A stretch of DNA of 10,211 nt. Source: Pseudomonadota bacterium. Its GTDB lineage: Bacteria > Pseudomonadota > Gammaproteobacteria > Xanthomonadales > Xanthomonadaceae. Positions 1 through 6,609 of the stretch are shown here, one piece after another (the first letter of the stretch is position 1; each line of letters begins with the position of its first letter). The notes beneath the pieces were generated by a model. The model ran no database searches. It had not been told where the DNA came from and saw only the letters and a list, made by a program, of their open reading frames with translations. The position numbers were made by a program, and so were the translations under genes. The stretch lies in contig JAEWFH010000065.1 of assembly GCA_023388955.1 (NCBI GenBank), forward strand, positions 1 to 10,211. Reading direction: 5' to 3'.

Positions 1-1514
1 GTCAGGGTCGAGGCGACCACCGCCATGCTGACCTCGCGCGTGCCCGCGACCGCGGCCTGCAGGATCCCGAGGCCGCGCTCGCGTGCCTTGGCAATCGATT
101 CGAGGACCACGATCGAATCGTCCACCACCAGGCCCGTGGCCAGGGCCAGGCCGCCCAGGCTCATCACGTTGAGGCTGAGGTCCAGCTGGTCCATGAGGAA
201 GAAGGTGGTGATGATCGAGACCGGCAGCGACAGGCTGACCACGAAGGTGCTCCAGCCGTCGCGCAGGAACAGGAAGATCACCAGGATCGCCAGCGCACCG
301 CCCAGCACCGCGTCCTTCTTCAGGTCGTCGATGGCCTGGCGGATGAAGGTGGACTGGTCCTCGATCACGGTCAGCTGGATGCCTTCGGGCACCTGTTCGC
401 GGATCTGCTCCAGCCGCGCATGCACGGCATCGGCGGTGGAGACGGTGTTGGCGTCGCCTTCCTTGTAGATGGCCAGTTCGACCGCCTCGTTGCCGTCCAG
501 GCGGATGATCGCATCGCGTTCCTTGTGGCCCTGGCGGACCACGGCCACGTCCTTCAGCCGCACCGGCACCCCGCCGGCGACCGCGCCGGAGCCGCCGGAT
601 GCGCTCTGCACCGAGGCGGCCGCGGCCATCGCCGCCGAAGAACCGGTCGCGGCGGCCACCCGCGCCATCTCCGCCGCCGCGGCCTCGGCAGCGCCGTTGC
701 CGGCGCTGCGCACGGTGAGCAGCATCTCGCCGATTTCCCCGACGCTGGCGAACTGGTTGACGGTGCGCACCAGGTAGCGCTGCGACCCCTCCTCCAGGCT
801 GCCGCCGGACAGGTTGATGTTCTCCTGCGCCAGGCGCTGCACCACCGTCGACAGCGGCAGGTTCAGCTGGGCCAGCTTCTGCTGGTCGATCAGCACCTGC
901 ACTTCGTCCTCGTAGCCGCCGGCGACCTTGACCGCGGCCACGCCGGAGACCGGTTCGAGCTTCTTCCTCAGGTCCTCGTCCGCATAGCGGCGCAGTTCGG
1001 TCAGCGCGGCGTCGCCGTCGCGGACAGGCCCGGCCAGGGCGAGGCGCAACACCGGCTCGGTGGACGGGTTGAAGCGCAGCAGCACCGGTGGATCGGCATC
1101 CAGCGGCAACTGCAGCGCCTCCATCTTGTCGCGCACCTCCAGGCTCGCCTGGTCCATGTCGGTGCCCCAGGCGAACTCCAGCACCACGTCGCTCTGCCCG
1201 GTGCGCGAGACCGACTTCAGCCGGCGCAGCCCCTTGACCACGCCGACCGCCTCTTCGACGCGCTCGGTGACCAGGGTCTCGATCTCGGCCGGCGCGGCGC
1301 CGGTGTACTCGGTGCGCACCGTGAGCGTGGGGTAGCTCAGGTCCGGCAGCAGGTTGACCTTGAGGTTGCCCAGCGCGATCAGCCCGAACAGCACCAGGGT
1401 GATCATCAGCATCGCCACCGTCACCCGGCGGCGGGTCGAGAACTCGACCAGGTCGAAGCCGGCGTCCGCGCGCGGCGGTCCGGCCGGGATGGAATCCTGG
1501 CTCTTGTCGGTCAT
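1..1514 (-). CDS. RND-family efflux permease (AcrB/HAE1-like), N-terminal part only
   Basis: Inner-membrane proton-driven pump subunit of a tripartite efflux system; the gene continues past the left edge, so about 504 N-terminal residues are visible. The start ATG at 1514-1512 has a GGGGAG ribosome-binding site just upstream and lies 15 bp after the stop of the adaptor gene, so the two form an operon. Visible parts: a cytoplasmic N-terminus, TM1 at about residues 31-51, then the family signature LLPDLSYPTLTVRTEYTGAA and the first periplasmic (porter) domain. TM2 to TM4 follow, ending with GLALATGLVVDDSIVVLES. The paired acidic residues D465-D466 in that last motif correspond to the proton-relay aspartates D407/D408 of AcrB. 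Unusual: residues about 270-315 form an Ala/Gly/Ser-rich stretch that RND pumps normally lack, just before the conserved VPVRLKDVA strand. The substrate cannot be deduced; the sequence looks more like HAE1 drug or solute pumps than CzcA metal pumps, but this is inference. Confidence 0.95.
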   Translation of the reverse strand, partial: MTDKSQDSIPAGPPRADAGFDLVEFSTRRRVTVAMLMITLVLFGLIALGNLKVNLLPDLSYPTLTVRTEYTGAAPAEIETLVTERVEEAVGVVKGLRRLKSVSRTGQSDVVLEFAWGTDMDQASLEVRDKMEALQLPLDADPPVLLRFNPSTEPVLRLALAGPVRDGDAALTELRRYADEDLRKKLEPVSGVAAVKVAGGYEDEVQVLIDQQKLAQLNLPLSTVVQRLAQENINLSGGSLEEGSQRYLVRTVNQFASVGEIGEMLLTVRSAGNGAAEAAAAEMARVAAATGSSAAMAAAASVQSASGGSGAVAGGVPVRLKDVAVVRQGHKERDAIIRLDGNEAVELAIYKEGDANTVSTADAVHARLEQIREQVPEGIQLTVIEDQSTFIRQAIDDLKKDAVLGGALAILVIFLFLRDGWSTFVVSLSLPVSIITTFFLMDQLDLSLNVMSLGGLALATGLVVDDSIVVLESIAKARERGLGILQAAVAGTREVSMAVVASTL

Positions 1515-1529
1515 CGTCGGCGCTCCCCG

Positions 1530-2723
1530 TCAGTCCTGGGCGGAATTGGTGGCACTGCCGTCGCCGGCCGGTGCAGCCTGTTCCCCGGCCACCTCCGCGG
1601 CGGCATCCGGCTCCTCGCCGGTGGCCACCGCCGGTGCGTCCGGATCGATCACGGTCACCTTGCCGCCATCACGGACCGCAGCCTTGCCCGCCACCACCAC
1701 CGTCGCCCCGGGCGACAGCCCTTCGCGCACCTCGATCCAGCCGCCGTCGACGTAGCCCAGCTCGACCGGGGTACGCACCGCGACGCCATCGTCCACCACC
1801 AGCACCTCGGCTTTCTGGCCCTGTGCGTCCACCAGCGCGGTGCGCGGCACGACCAGGGCGTCGGCGCGTTCGTCGTAGTCGATGCGCAGGCGGCCGAACA
1901 TGCCCGGCTTGAGGACTTCCTGGGCGTCGAAGGCGGCGATCACGCGGAAGGTCCCGCTGCCCGCGTCCACCACCGGGGCCACGCGGTCGATGCGACCGTG
2001 GAACACCTGGCCCGGGAGGGCATCGACCTGCAGCACCACGGGCTGGCCGGCCCGCAACGTGGCGAGTTCGCGCTCGGGCACGTTCAGCGTCGCTTCCAGC
2101 TGCGAAGTGTCGACCACGCGCACGATCGGGGTGTTGATCTGCACGAAGTTGCCCGGCTTGGGGGTCACCTGCGCCACCACGCCGGCGATCGGCGAGGTCA
2201 CGTTGGCGTAGGACACCTCCAGTCGCGCGAGCCGGTTCACGGCGCGGGCGTTCTCCAGGTCGTAGCGGATCCGGTCGAAGTCCGCCGCCGACAGCAGCTG
2301 CTGGTCGACCAGGGCCCTGGAACGCTCGAACTCGGCTTCCAGCTTGCGCATCTGCGCCGCACTCTGGGCTTCCTGCAGGCGTGCGCGGTCGGCATCCAGG
2401 CGCACCAGCACCTGGCCGGCACGGACCTGGTCACCCTCGGCCACCAGCACCTCCAGCGCGACGCCCGAGGTCTTGGCGACCACCTGTGCCTCGCCCGGCG
2501 CCTCCAGCGCGGCGGTGCCGGTGTAACTGGCGGCCATCGCCCTGCGCTCGGCCGTGGCCACCTCCACCGGCACCGGCGCGGCGTCCGCTTCGGCGCCCGT
2601 ACCGGCGCCGGGACCGGGGCCCTCGCCGGGACCACCGCAGGCCACCAGCAGGGTCAGGCTCGCCGACACGGCGGCAACGTGGAAGGCGCGGCGGGTGAGG
2701 CTGCGGAAAGCGGGCTGGTGCAT
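1530..2723 (-). CDS. RND efflux periplasmic adaptor (membrane fusion protein), lipoprotein
   Basis: Periplasmic adaptor that would link the downstream RND permease to an outer-membrane TolC-type channel. The 397-residue reading starts at ATG 2723-2721. It has a basic N-terminus, a hydrophobic stretch and the lipobox LVAC with Cys29, so it should be lipid-anchored; a longer in-frame start at 2819 would bury this signal and run through the promoter. Domain order: Gly/Pro linker (30-50), beta-barrel start, first lipoyl half with GDQVRAGQVLVRLD (about 97-110), alpha-hairpin rich in Leu, Glu, Arg and Gln (about 111-170), second lipoyl half containing TSPIAGVVAQV, a beta-barrel with LNVPERELATLRAGQPV, and the membrane-proximal domain (ADALVVPRTALVD). 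About the last 30 residues are an Ala/Glu/Asp-rich tail of no known function. The start has no good Shine-Dalgarno. No outer-membrane channel or regulator gene lies in the window, so the partner is unknown. Confidence 0.94.
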   Translation of the reverse strand: MHQPAFRSLTRRAFHVAAVSASLTLLVACGGPGEGPGPGAGTGAEADAAPVPVEVATAERRAMAASYTGTAALEAPGEAQVVAKTSGVALEVLVAEGDQVRAGQVLVRLDADRARLQEAQSAAQMRKLEAEFERSRALVDQQLLSAADFDRIRYDLENARAVNRLARLEVSYANVTSPIAGVVAQVTPKPGNFVQINTPIVRVVDTSQLEATLNVPERELATLRAGQPVVLQVDALPGQVFHGRIDRVAPVVDAGSGTFRVIAAFDAQEVLKPGMFGRLRIDYDERADALVVPRTALVDAQGQKAEVLVVDDGVAVRTPVELGYVDGGWIEVREGLSPGATVVVAGKAAVRDGGKVTVIDPDAPAVATGEEPDAAAEVAGEQAAPAGDGSATNSAQD

Positions 2724-2774
2724 GGGGAGGTCCGTCCGGGATTCGGGAAAGCGGAAGCCGGCTTGTGCCGGTGT

Positions 2775-2794
2775 TGTAGATAGGTATATCACCA
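2775..2794. promoter_or_regulatory. 20-bp dyad overlapping the efflux -10 element (possible repressor operator)
   Basis: The sequence has the symmetric form TGnnGATAnnnnTATCnnCA, with six matching positions per ten-base half site. It covers the proposed -10 box and the likely start point of the adaptor gene transcript, where a repressor such as a TetR-family efflux regulator would bind. No regulator gene is in the window, so the assignment is an inference from position and symmetry. Confidence 0.3.
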
Positions 2795-2811
2795 GCCCGC
2801 GACCGCCCCAA
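2783..2811 (-). promoter_or_regulatory. Putative sigma70-like promoter of the efflux operon
   Basis: On the minus strand TTGGGG (2811-2806) and TATACC (2788-2783) are separated by exactly 17 bp, directed towards the adaptor gene. The predicted transcript would start near 2776 and leave a leader of about 50 nt before ATG 2723. The -35 is weak (3 of 6 matches) and the -10 matches 4 of 6. This is a pattern match only. Confidence 0.4.
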
Positions 2812-2884
2812 TCCGCCAAAGGTCACGGGGGGACGTGGCGCGCGAAGCTTGCACCGGTGGATGCGTGCGAACGTGAACGGAAGC

Positions 2885-2890
2885 TATACT
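2885..2890 (+). promoter_or_regulatory. Candidate -10 box of the cytochrome c pair
   Basis: TATACT matches 5 of 6 positions of the sigma70 -10 consensus and points towards the cytochrome genes. There is no convincing -35 at 16-18 bp (TGCGTG at 2862-2867 is the base at that distance), which is not unusual in Xanthomonads. A start near 2897 would give a leader of about 74 nt. The rest of the 247-bp intergenic region (2724-2970) holds only the efflux promoter; I see no other gene there. Confidence 0.4.
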
Positions 2891-2970
2891 CGGCCGAATG
2901 CGGCCAGGGGAGAGGGTTGCATTTCCTCCGGCCATGCCACCCGCCATCCGACAGAGAACGCGGACTACCT

Positions 2971-3303
2971 ATGATGCGACCGCTGATCACCGCCGCCGTC
3001 CTGGCGCTTTCCTCCGCCGCCCTGCCGGCGCTCGCCCAGGATGGGCCGGCTGCCGGCGACCCGGCCCGTGGACACCAGCTCACCTATACCTGCGTGGGCT
3101 GCCACGGCATCGCCGGCTACAAGAACGCCTACCCGAACTACCACGTGCCCAAGATCGGCGGACAGTCCGAGACCTACCTGGTCAACGCACTGACCGAGTA
3201 CCAGCGCGGGACCCGCAGCCACCCAACCATGAACGCGCAGGCGCAGGGCTTCAGCGAGCAGGACATCGCCGACATCGCCGCCTTCCTTTCCGGCCTGCAG
3301 TGA
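2971..3303 (+). CDS. Periplasmic monoheme cytochrome c (class I, c4/c5-like)
   Basis: Small electron carrier, 110 residues before processing. The first about 22 residues are a Sec signal peptide ending in ALPALA, with predicted cleavage before Gln23, so the protein is exported and heme is attached in the periplasm. The heme-binding motif CVGCH is at residues 41-45 (His45 is the proximal ligand). The axial Met is most likely Met87, in HPTMNAQAQGFS, which aligns with the NPMM...A..LS segment of cytochrome c4 halves; the final helix is DIADIAAFLSGL. The start at 2971 (MM) was chosen because it gives a complete signal peptide; longer in-frame readings start inside the efflux leader and add no recognisable sequence. 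The Shine-Dalgarno is weak. The second cytochrome gene follows after 19 bp, so they are probably co-transcribed. Likely role: shuttling electrons to a terminal oxidase or other periplasmic enzyme; the exact partner is unknown. Confidence 0.9.
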   Translation: MMRPLITAAVLALSSAALPALAQDGPAAGDPARGHQLTYTCVGCHGIAGYKNAYPNYHVPKIGGQSETYLVNALTEYQRGTRSHPTMNAQAQGFSEQDIADIAAFLSGLQ

Positions 3304-3322
3304 GCGCACAGGTAGCCAGAAC

Positions 3323-3736
3323 ATGACCAAGAACCGCATCTTCACCGCATCGCTGGCCCTGGCCGCCCTGGTGTCCCTCGCCGCCTGCACTGCCGAGGCC
3401 CCGGCTTCCGCCGGCGCAGCGCTGCCCGGCATGCCGAAGGGCGACGCGGCCGCCGGCGAGCAGCTGGCCAATGCCAAGGGCGCGGCTACCGGCCAGTCCT
3501 GCATCGACTGCCACGGTGCCGACGGCAACGCGCCGATCGACCCGACCTATCCCAGGCTGGGCGGGCAGTTCGGCGACTACCTCGCCCATTCGCTGCGCGC
3601 CTACCGCGACGGCACCCGCGACCATGCGCTGATGGCGATGCAGGCGCAGGGCCTGTCCGACCAGCAGATCGCGGACCTGAGCGTGTACTTCGCCACCCGC
3701 GAATCGAAGATCAGCACCCTCCAGGGCGCGCACTGA
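3323..3736 (+). CDS. Lipoprotein monoheme cytochrome c (class I, c4/c5-like)
   Basis: 137 residues. The N-terminus is a lipoprotein signal with lipobox LAAC (Cys22), followed by an Ala/Pro/Gly linker (23-39) that would tether the heme domain to a membrane. Heme motif CIDCH at 60-64; likely axial Met104 in DHALMAMQAQGLS, which occupies the same position relative to the heme motif as Met87 of the upstream protein. Between them, PTYPRLGGQFGDYL matches the KIGGQSETYL segment of its neighbour, and both end with a helix of type QIADLSVYF or DIADIAAF. The two proteins are therefore clear paralogues and together look like the two halves of a diheme cytochrome c4 split into a soluble and a tethered unit; that comparison is inference. 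The stop codon lies 3 bp from the stop of the convergent gene. Confidence 0.9.
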   Translation: MTKNRIFTASLALAALVSLAACTAEAPASAGAALPGMPKGDAAAGEQLANAKGAATGQSCIDCHGADGNAPIDPTYPRLGGQFGDYLAHSLRAYRDGTRDHALMAMQAQGLSDQQIADLSVYFATRESKISTLQGAH

Positions 3737-3743
3737 GGCTCAG
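3733..3743. repeat. Perfect inverted repeat spanning both convergent stop codons
   Basis: CTGAG-G-CTCAG contains the TGA stop of the lipoprotein cytochrome on the plus strand and the TGA stop of the convergent membrane-protein gene on the minus strand. The stem is too short and lacks a T-run, so it is not a convincing terminator. Confidence 0.4.
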
Positions 3744-5545
3744 CCGGCGGGGGCCGCCCCGCCGCCTTCCTGCAACTCCGGCTTGAACGGGATGTCCGGC
3801 GGCGGACGCGCGCTGGCCGGCTGCTCCACCATGTTGGGATCCTCGATCCCGCAGCCGCCACCGGCAGCCAGCAGCACCGTCTGGCAGACCAGGGTCTTGC
3901 TGGTGCCCGGGATCGGGATGCGCACGGTGGTGACGCTGCGCCGCACCCACTCTTCCAGCAGGGTCTCGTTGGGTCGCCAGAAGCGGTCCAGCGAGGTCGG
4001 CTCGTACCCGATCGGCGGGCGCCGCAGCCAGGTACCGGCACGGTCGAGGTGGGCGATTTCCTCGGTGATGGTCCCGGGCGGGTTGCCACTGGCGCTGCTT
4101 CCCGGGGTTTCCGCCAGGCGTACCCGGCCGGCACTGTCGTAGAGCCCGGACAGCTCCCCGGCCTGCGATCCCTCGCGCACGCGGTCCGAGGCGCCCCAGC
4201 CATCGGCGCGGGCCGGGTCCGGCCATGCGCCCGGCGCAGGCACCGGCCGCGGCCCCGCGCTGGCGGCCACACTGTCGTCGGCGCCGACACCGCCCGGATC
4301 TGCCGCGGCCTCCGTCGTGGCCGCGGTCGACCCCGCTGGCCGGGCGGTCGCCTCGCCGCCGGCAGCGTCGGCAACGGCCGCCTCCGGTGCGGAAGTGGCG
4401 CTGCCGGCATTGTCTGCCCGTTCGGGCCCGGTCGTAGTGGCCGGCATGGGAATCCCACGCTCCCGCACCGTGCGCCGGCCTGCCTCCAGGACCGCGTCCG
4501 GCGTGGCCGGTGCCTGCACCCGCAACTGTGGCGCAGGAGGCAACGGGGTCGCCGGCGCGGGCATCGGGATTTCGCGCTCCCGGGCCGCGCCCACCGGCAT
4601 CTCAAGCTGGGCTGCGTCGATGCCGGGGGCCGCGAGCGGCGCGGGGGACAGGCGCCGCGGGGGAGCCGGGATCTCCCGCTGCACCGGCTGTGGCTCCGCG
4701 GGCCGGAGCTCGGGCGTGGCCAGGGACCGCTCGATGTCGATCGTGGGTGGCGGGAGCAGGAAATCGGCGCTGGTATCCGGCACCGGCTCGCTCACCTGCA
4801 GCGGCTGCTCGCGCGGGGCCGGCATCGGGATCTCGCGCTCGACCGGCAACCGGGGTGCCGCGGCAAGCGGCTCGGCGGGCATCTCCGGGCGCGCCACCTC
4901 GAAAGCAGGCGCCGGCAACGCCGGTTCCGCAACGGCTGGCTCCACGGCGGCAGGCTCGGGAGCGGCCGGAGGGACGGGCGTCGCCGCTCCGGCGACGGCC
5001 TGCGCCGCCGGAGCCGGGGACGGAACGGCGGGTGCCTCGGTGGCCGCGGGCGCCGCTGGCGCCGGGCCGGATTGCGCCGGCTCCCCTTCCCCGCCCCCCA
5101 CCTCGGCCGGAACGCCTTCGCCGATGAATTCGACCTGGACCACGTCCTCCTCGCCCAGCCGGGTGGCCGCCGAGGGGTCGAAGCCGGTGAGCAGCAGCCA
5201 CAACATCGCGAAGAGCAGCAGCAGGTGCCACAGGACCGAAATCCCGCCGGCCGCGATGCGCAACGGTCGCTCTTCCGGATCCGGCGGATCCCAGCCCTGC
5301 CGCCAGGTGGCGAGGAACGCGCGCCACGGCCCGGGGTCCGGTCCCGCGCGCTCCGGCGGGCGCGGCGGGCGCAGGGCCGCCTGGGCTACCAGTGCGTCGG
5401 CGTGGGCATGCGTGGGCGGAGCCTTGGGCAGCGACTCGAACCACTCCGCCCATCCCGGCGGCATGCCGTTGGTGCCACGTGTGCGGTACGCATGCAGGCG
5501 CATGCGCCGCTGGAGAGCCTGGATGTATGCGTCGGCCGTGGGCAT
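3740..5545 (-). CDS. Single-pass Pro/Ala-rich membrane protein with Ile-Pro-Met-Pro repeats
   Basis: I do not recognise a function. The 601-residue reading starts at ATG 5545-5543 (a TTG one codon upstream is also possible), 18 bp after the nfuA stop, which suggests co-transcription. Visible parts: a cytoplasmic-looking N-terminus of about 101 residues; one strong TM segment at about 102-122 (ISVLWHLLLLFAMLWLLL); then EEDVVQVEFIGEG; about 340 residues of low-complexity Ala/Pro/Glu sequence with four copies of an (R)E-I-P-M-P-A motif; and a C-terminal region (about 498-572) that is not low complexity, with Trp, Tyr and Arg-rich segments and Cys554 and Cys565. The layout (short cytoplasmic part, TM, long Pro-rich spacer, small terminal domain) resembles TonB-type proteins that reach across the periplasm, but no TonB C-terminal signature is seen. 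Similar Xanthomonad proteins are, as I recall, labelled transmembrane repetitive protein; this recall is weak. Codon pattern is like that of its neighbours. Confidence 0.85.
   Translation of the reverse strand: MPTADAYIQALQRRMRLHAYRTRGTNGMPPGWAEWFESLPKAPPTHAHADALVAQAALRPPRPPERAGPDPGPWRAFLATWRQGWDPPDPEERPLRIAAGGISVLWHLLLLFAMLWLLLTGFDPSAATRLGEEDVVQVEFIGEGVPAEVGGGEGEPAQSGPAPAAPAATEAPAVPSPAPAAQAVAGAATPVPPAAPEPAAVEPAVAEPALPAPAFEVARPEMPAEPLAAAPRLPVEREIPMPAPREQPLQVSEPVPDTSADFLLPPPTIDIERSLATPELRPAEPQPVQREIPAPPRRLSPAPLAAPGIDAAQLEMPVGAAREREIPMPAPATPLPPAPQLRVQAPATPDAVLEAGRRTVRERGIPMPATTTGPERADNAGSATSAPEAAVADAAGGEATARPAGSTAATTEAAADPGGVGADDSVAASAGPRPVPAPGAWPDPARADGWGASDRVREGSQAGELSGLYDSAGRVRLAETPGSSASGNPPGTITEEIAHLDRAGTWLRRPPIGYEPTSLDRFWRPNETLLEEWVRRSVTTVRIPIPGTSKTLVCQTVLLAAGGGCGIEDPNMVEQPASARPPPDIPFKPELQEGGGAAPAG
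4439..4840 (-). repeat. Four degenerate E-R-E-I-P-M-P-A-P repeats inside the membrane protein
   Basis: The units lie at 4814-4840 (residues 236-244), 4658-4681 (289-296, QREIPAPP), 4553-4579 (323-331) and 4439-4462 (362-369, ERGIPMPA). Each is a charged Arg/Glu turn followed by Ile-Pro-Met/Ala-Pro. Spacing is uneven (about 53, 34 and 39 residues), so this is a protein-level motif repeat and not a tandem DNA repeat. Confidence 0.75.
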
Positions 5546-5563
5546 CAACGACGCGCCGGGACG

Positions 5564-6160
5564 TCAGGCGCGCTGGTCGCGGGCGAAATACGGTGCCGAC
5601 CCGGTGTCATGGTCGGTCGCATCGCGTACCGCCGTGACCCCCGGGACCTTCTGCAGCAGGGTCTTCTCGATGCCCTGCTTCAGGGTGACGTCGGCCATGC
5701 CGCAACCGTGGCAACCACCACCGAAGCGCAGCACCACCACGCCGGCGGCAGTGACCTCCTCCAGGCTGACGTTGCCGCGATGGGAGGCCAGCTGCGGGTT
5801 GATCTCGTTCTCGATCACGTAGCGCACCCGTTCCACCAGCGAGGCCGACTCCGGCGGCGGCGCGCCCTTGATGCCGGGGGCGCGGATCTGCAACTGGCCC
5901 GCGGTGCCGCGCACCTCGTAGTCGATCTGCGCGCCGTCGAGGTAGCGGGTGCTGGACGCGTCCAGCCACAACGTGAACCCGTCGCAGTCGACGGCCCATT
6001 CATCGCCCTTCAGGTCCGCCGGCTCGGCAAACTCCAGGCGCACGTCGGCACGTGGCGTGCCGGGCTCGACCGCGCTCAGGCGCACGCCGAGGCCGGGGAG
6101 CGCTTCGCGCTCGATCAACTTGCGGAAATGCTGCTGGGCGGTATCGGAGATCTGGATCAT
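5564..6160 (-). CDS. nfuA: NfuA Fe-S cluster carrier protein
   Basis: Cytoplasmic carrier that binds a [4Fe-4S] cluster between two subunits and passes it to target enzymes, notably under oxidative stress or iron limitation in E. coli. 198 residues against 191 in E. coli. The N-terminal half (1 to about 100) is the degenerate A-type (IscA-like) domain: MIQISDTAQQHFRKLI and VEPGTPRADV match E. coli NfuA, and the A-type cysteines are absent as expected. The C-terminal half is the NifU-like domain, with NPQLASHRGNVSLEEV, then GGGCHGCGMADVTLKQGIEK, giving the cluster ligands Cys150 and Cys153. Start ATG 6160-6158 matches the family N-terminus. A TAGAAT box sits 6 nt upstream of the start, so the transcript may be leaderless; the only GGAGG is 13 nt away. 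The membrane-protein gene follows after 18 bp. Confidence 0.97.
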   Translation of the reverse strand: MIQISDTAQQHFRKLIEREALPGLGVRLSAVEPGTPRADVRLEFAEPADLKGDEWAVDCDGFTLWLDASSTRYLDGAQIDYEVRGTAGQLQIRAPGIKGAPPPESASLVERVRYVIENEINPQLASHRGNVSLEEVTAAGVVVLRFGGGCHGCGMADVTLKQGIEKTLLQKVPGVTAVRDATDHDTGSAPYFARDQRA

Positions 6161-6166
6161 GCGGGC

Positions 6167-6172
6167 ATTCTA
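6167..6172 (-). promoter_or_regulatory. nfuA: Candidate -10 box of nfuA, placed for leaderless transcription
   Basis: TAGAAT on the minus strand (6172-6167) matches 5 of 6 positions of TATAAT. A start site 7 nt downstream would fall on the A of the nfuA ATG (6160). No good -35 is visible at 17 bp upstream. The call rests on this single hexamer. Confidence 0.35.
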
Positions 6173-6263
6173 GCCTCCCCCGGCTGTCCGGCAGCCCAGT
6201 ACCCGGTTGCCGTACGATCCCCGGGTAGATCCCACGCACAACCGCCGCACCGGAGACGCCCAG

Positions 6264-6605
6264 ATGAACGACCTGATCCCCCTCGCCCGCGCCCATTGCA
6301 TGCCGCGCCGCGGCGACGCGCACCGGCTCGGGGAAGCACGCGTACGCGAGCTCCAGCCCGAGGTTCCCGAGTGGGAAGTGGTCGAGAACGGCAAGGCCAT
6401 CACGCGGACCTTCCGCTTCAAGGACTACTACCGGACCATGGCCTTCGTGAATGCGCTGGCGTTCATTGCCCATCGCGAGGACCACCACCCCGACCTGCAG
6501 GTCCACTACGACCGCGTGGTGGTCCGGTATTCCACCCACGACGTGGACGGGCTGAGCGAGAACGACTTCATCTGCGCGGCCAAGGCCGACGCCCTGACGG
6601 AGTAG
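6264..6605 (+). CDS. phhB: Pterin-4a-carbinolamine dehydratase
   Basis: Cytoplasmic enzyme that dehydrates 4a-hydroxytetrahydrobiopterin to quinonoid dihydropterin, recycling the pterin cofactor of phenylalanine hydroxylase (PhhA). 113 residues, normal for the PCD/DCoH family. Family features: WEVVENGKAITRTFRFKDY near the N-terminus, the active-site segment EDHHPDL (His74, His75, Pro76) and YSTHDVDGLSENDF with the third conserved His (His92), matching the His61/His62/His79 set of mammalian DCoH. The start at 6264 was chosen because GGAG (6252-6255) lies 8 nt upstream and the N-terminus fits the family; a longer in-frame reading from 6207 would extend into the nfuA divergent promoter region. 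phhA is not in the window. The TonB-domain lipoprotein gene begins 4 bp after the stop, with its ribosome-binding site formed by the last codons, so the pair is probably translationally coupled. Confidence 0.96.
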   Translation: MNDLIPLARAHCMPRRGDAHRLGEARVRELQPEVPEWEVVENGKAITRTFRFKDYYRTMAFVNALAFIAHREDHHPDLQVHYDRVVVRYSTHDVDGLSENDFICAAKADALTE

Positions 6606-6609
6606 CACC

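Noticed and set aside
420..2783. Long plus-strand open frame (787 codons) antisense to the efflux genes
   Set aside because: A His/Arg/Gly-rich shadow frame typical of high-GC DNA; the minus strand carries clear RND and adaptor signatures.
2724..2819. Upstream in-frame start for the efflux adaptor at 2819
   Set aside because: It would place 32 residues before a complete lipoprotein signal and would translate the promoter-like region.
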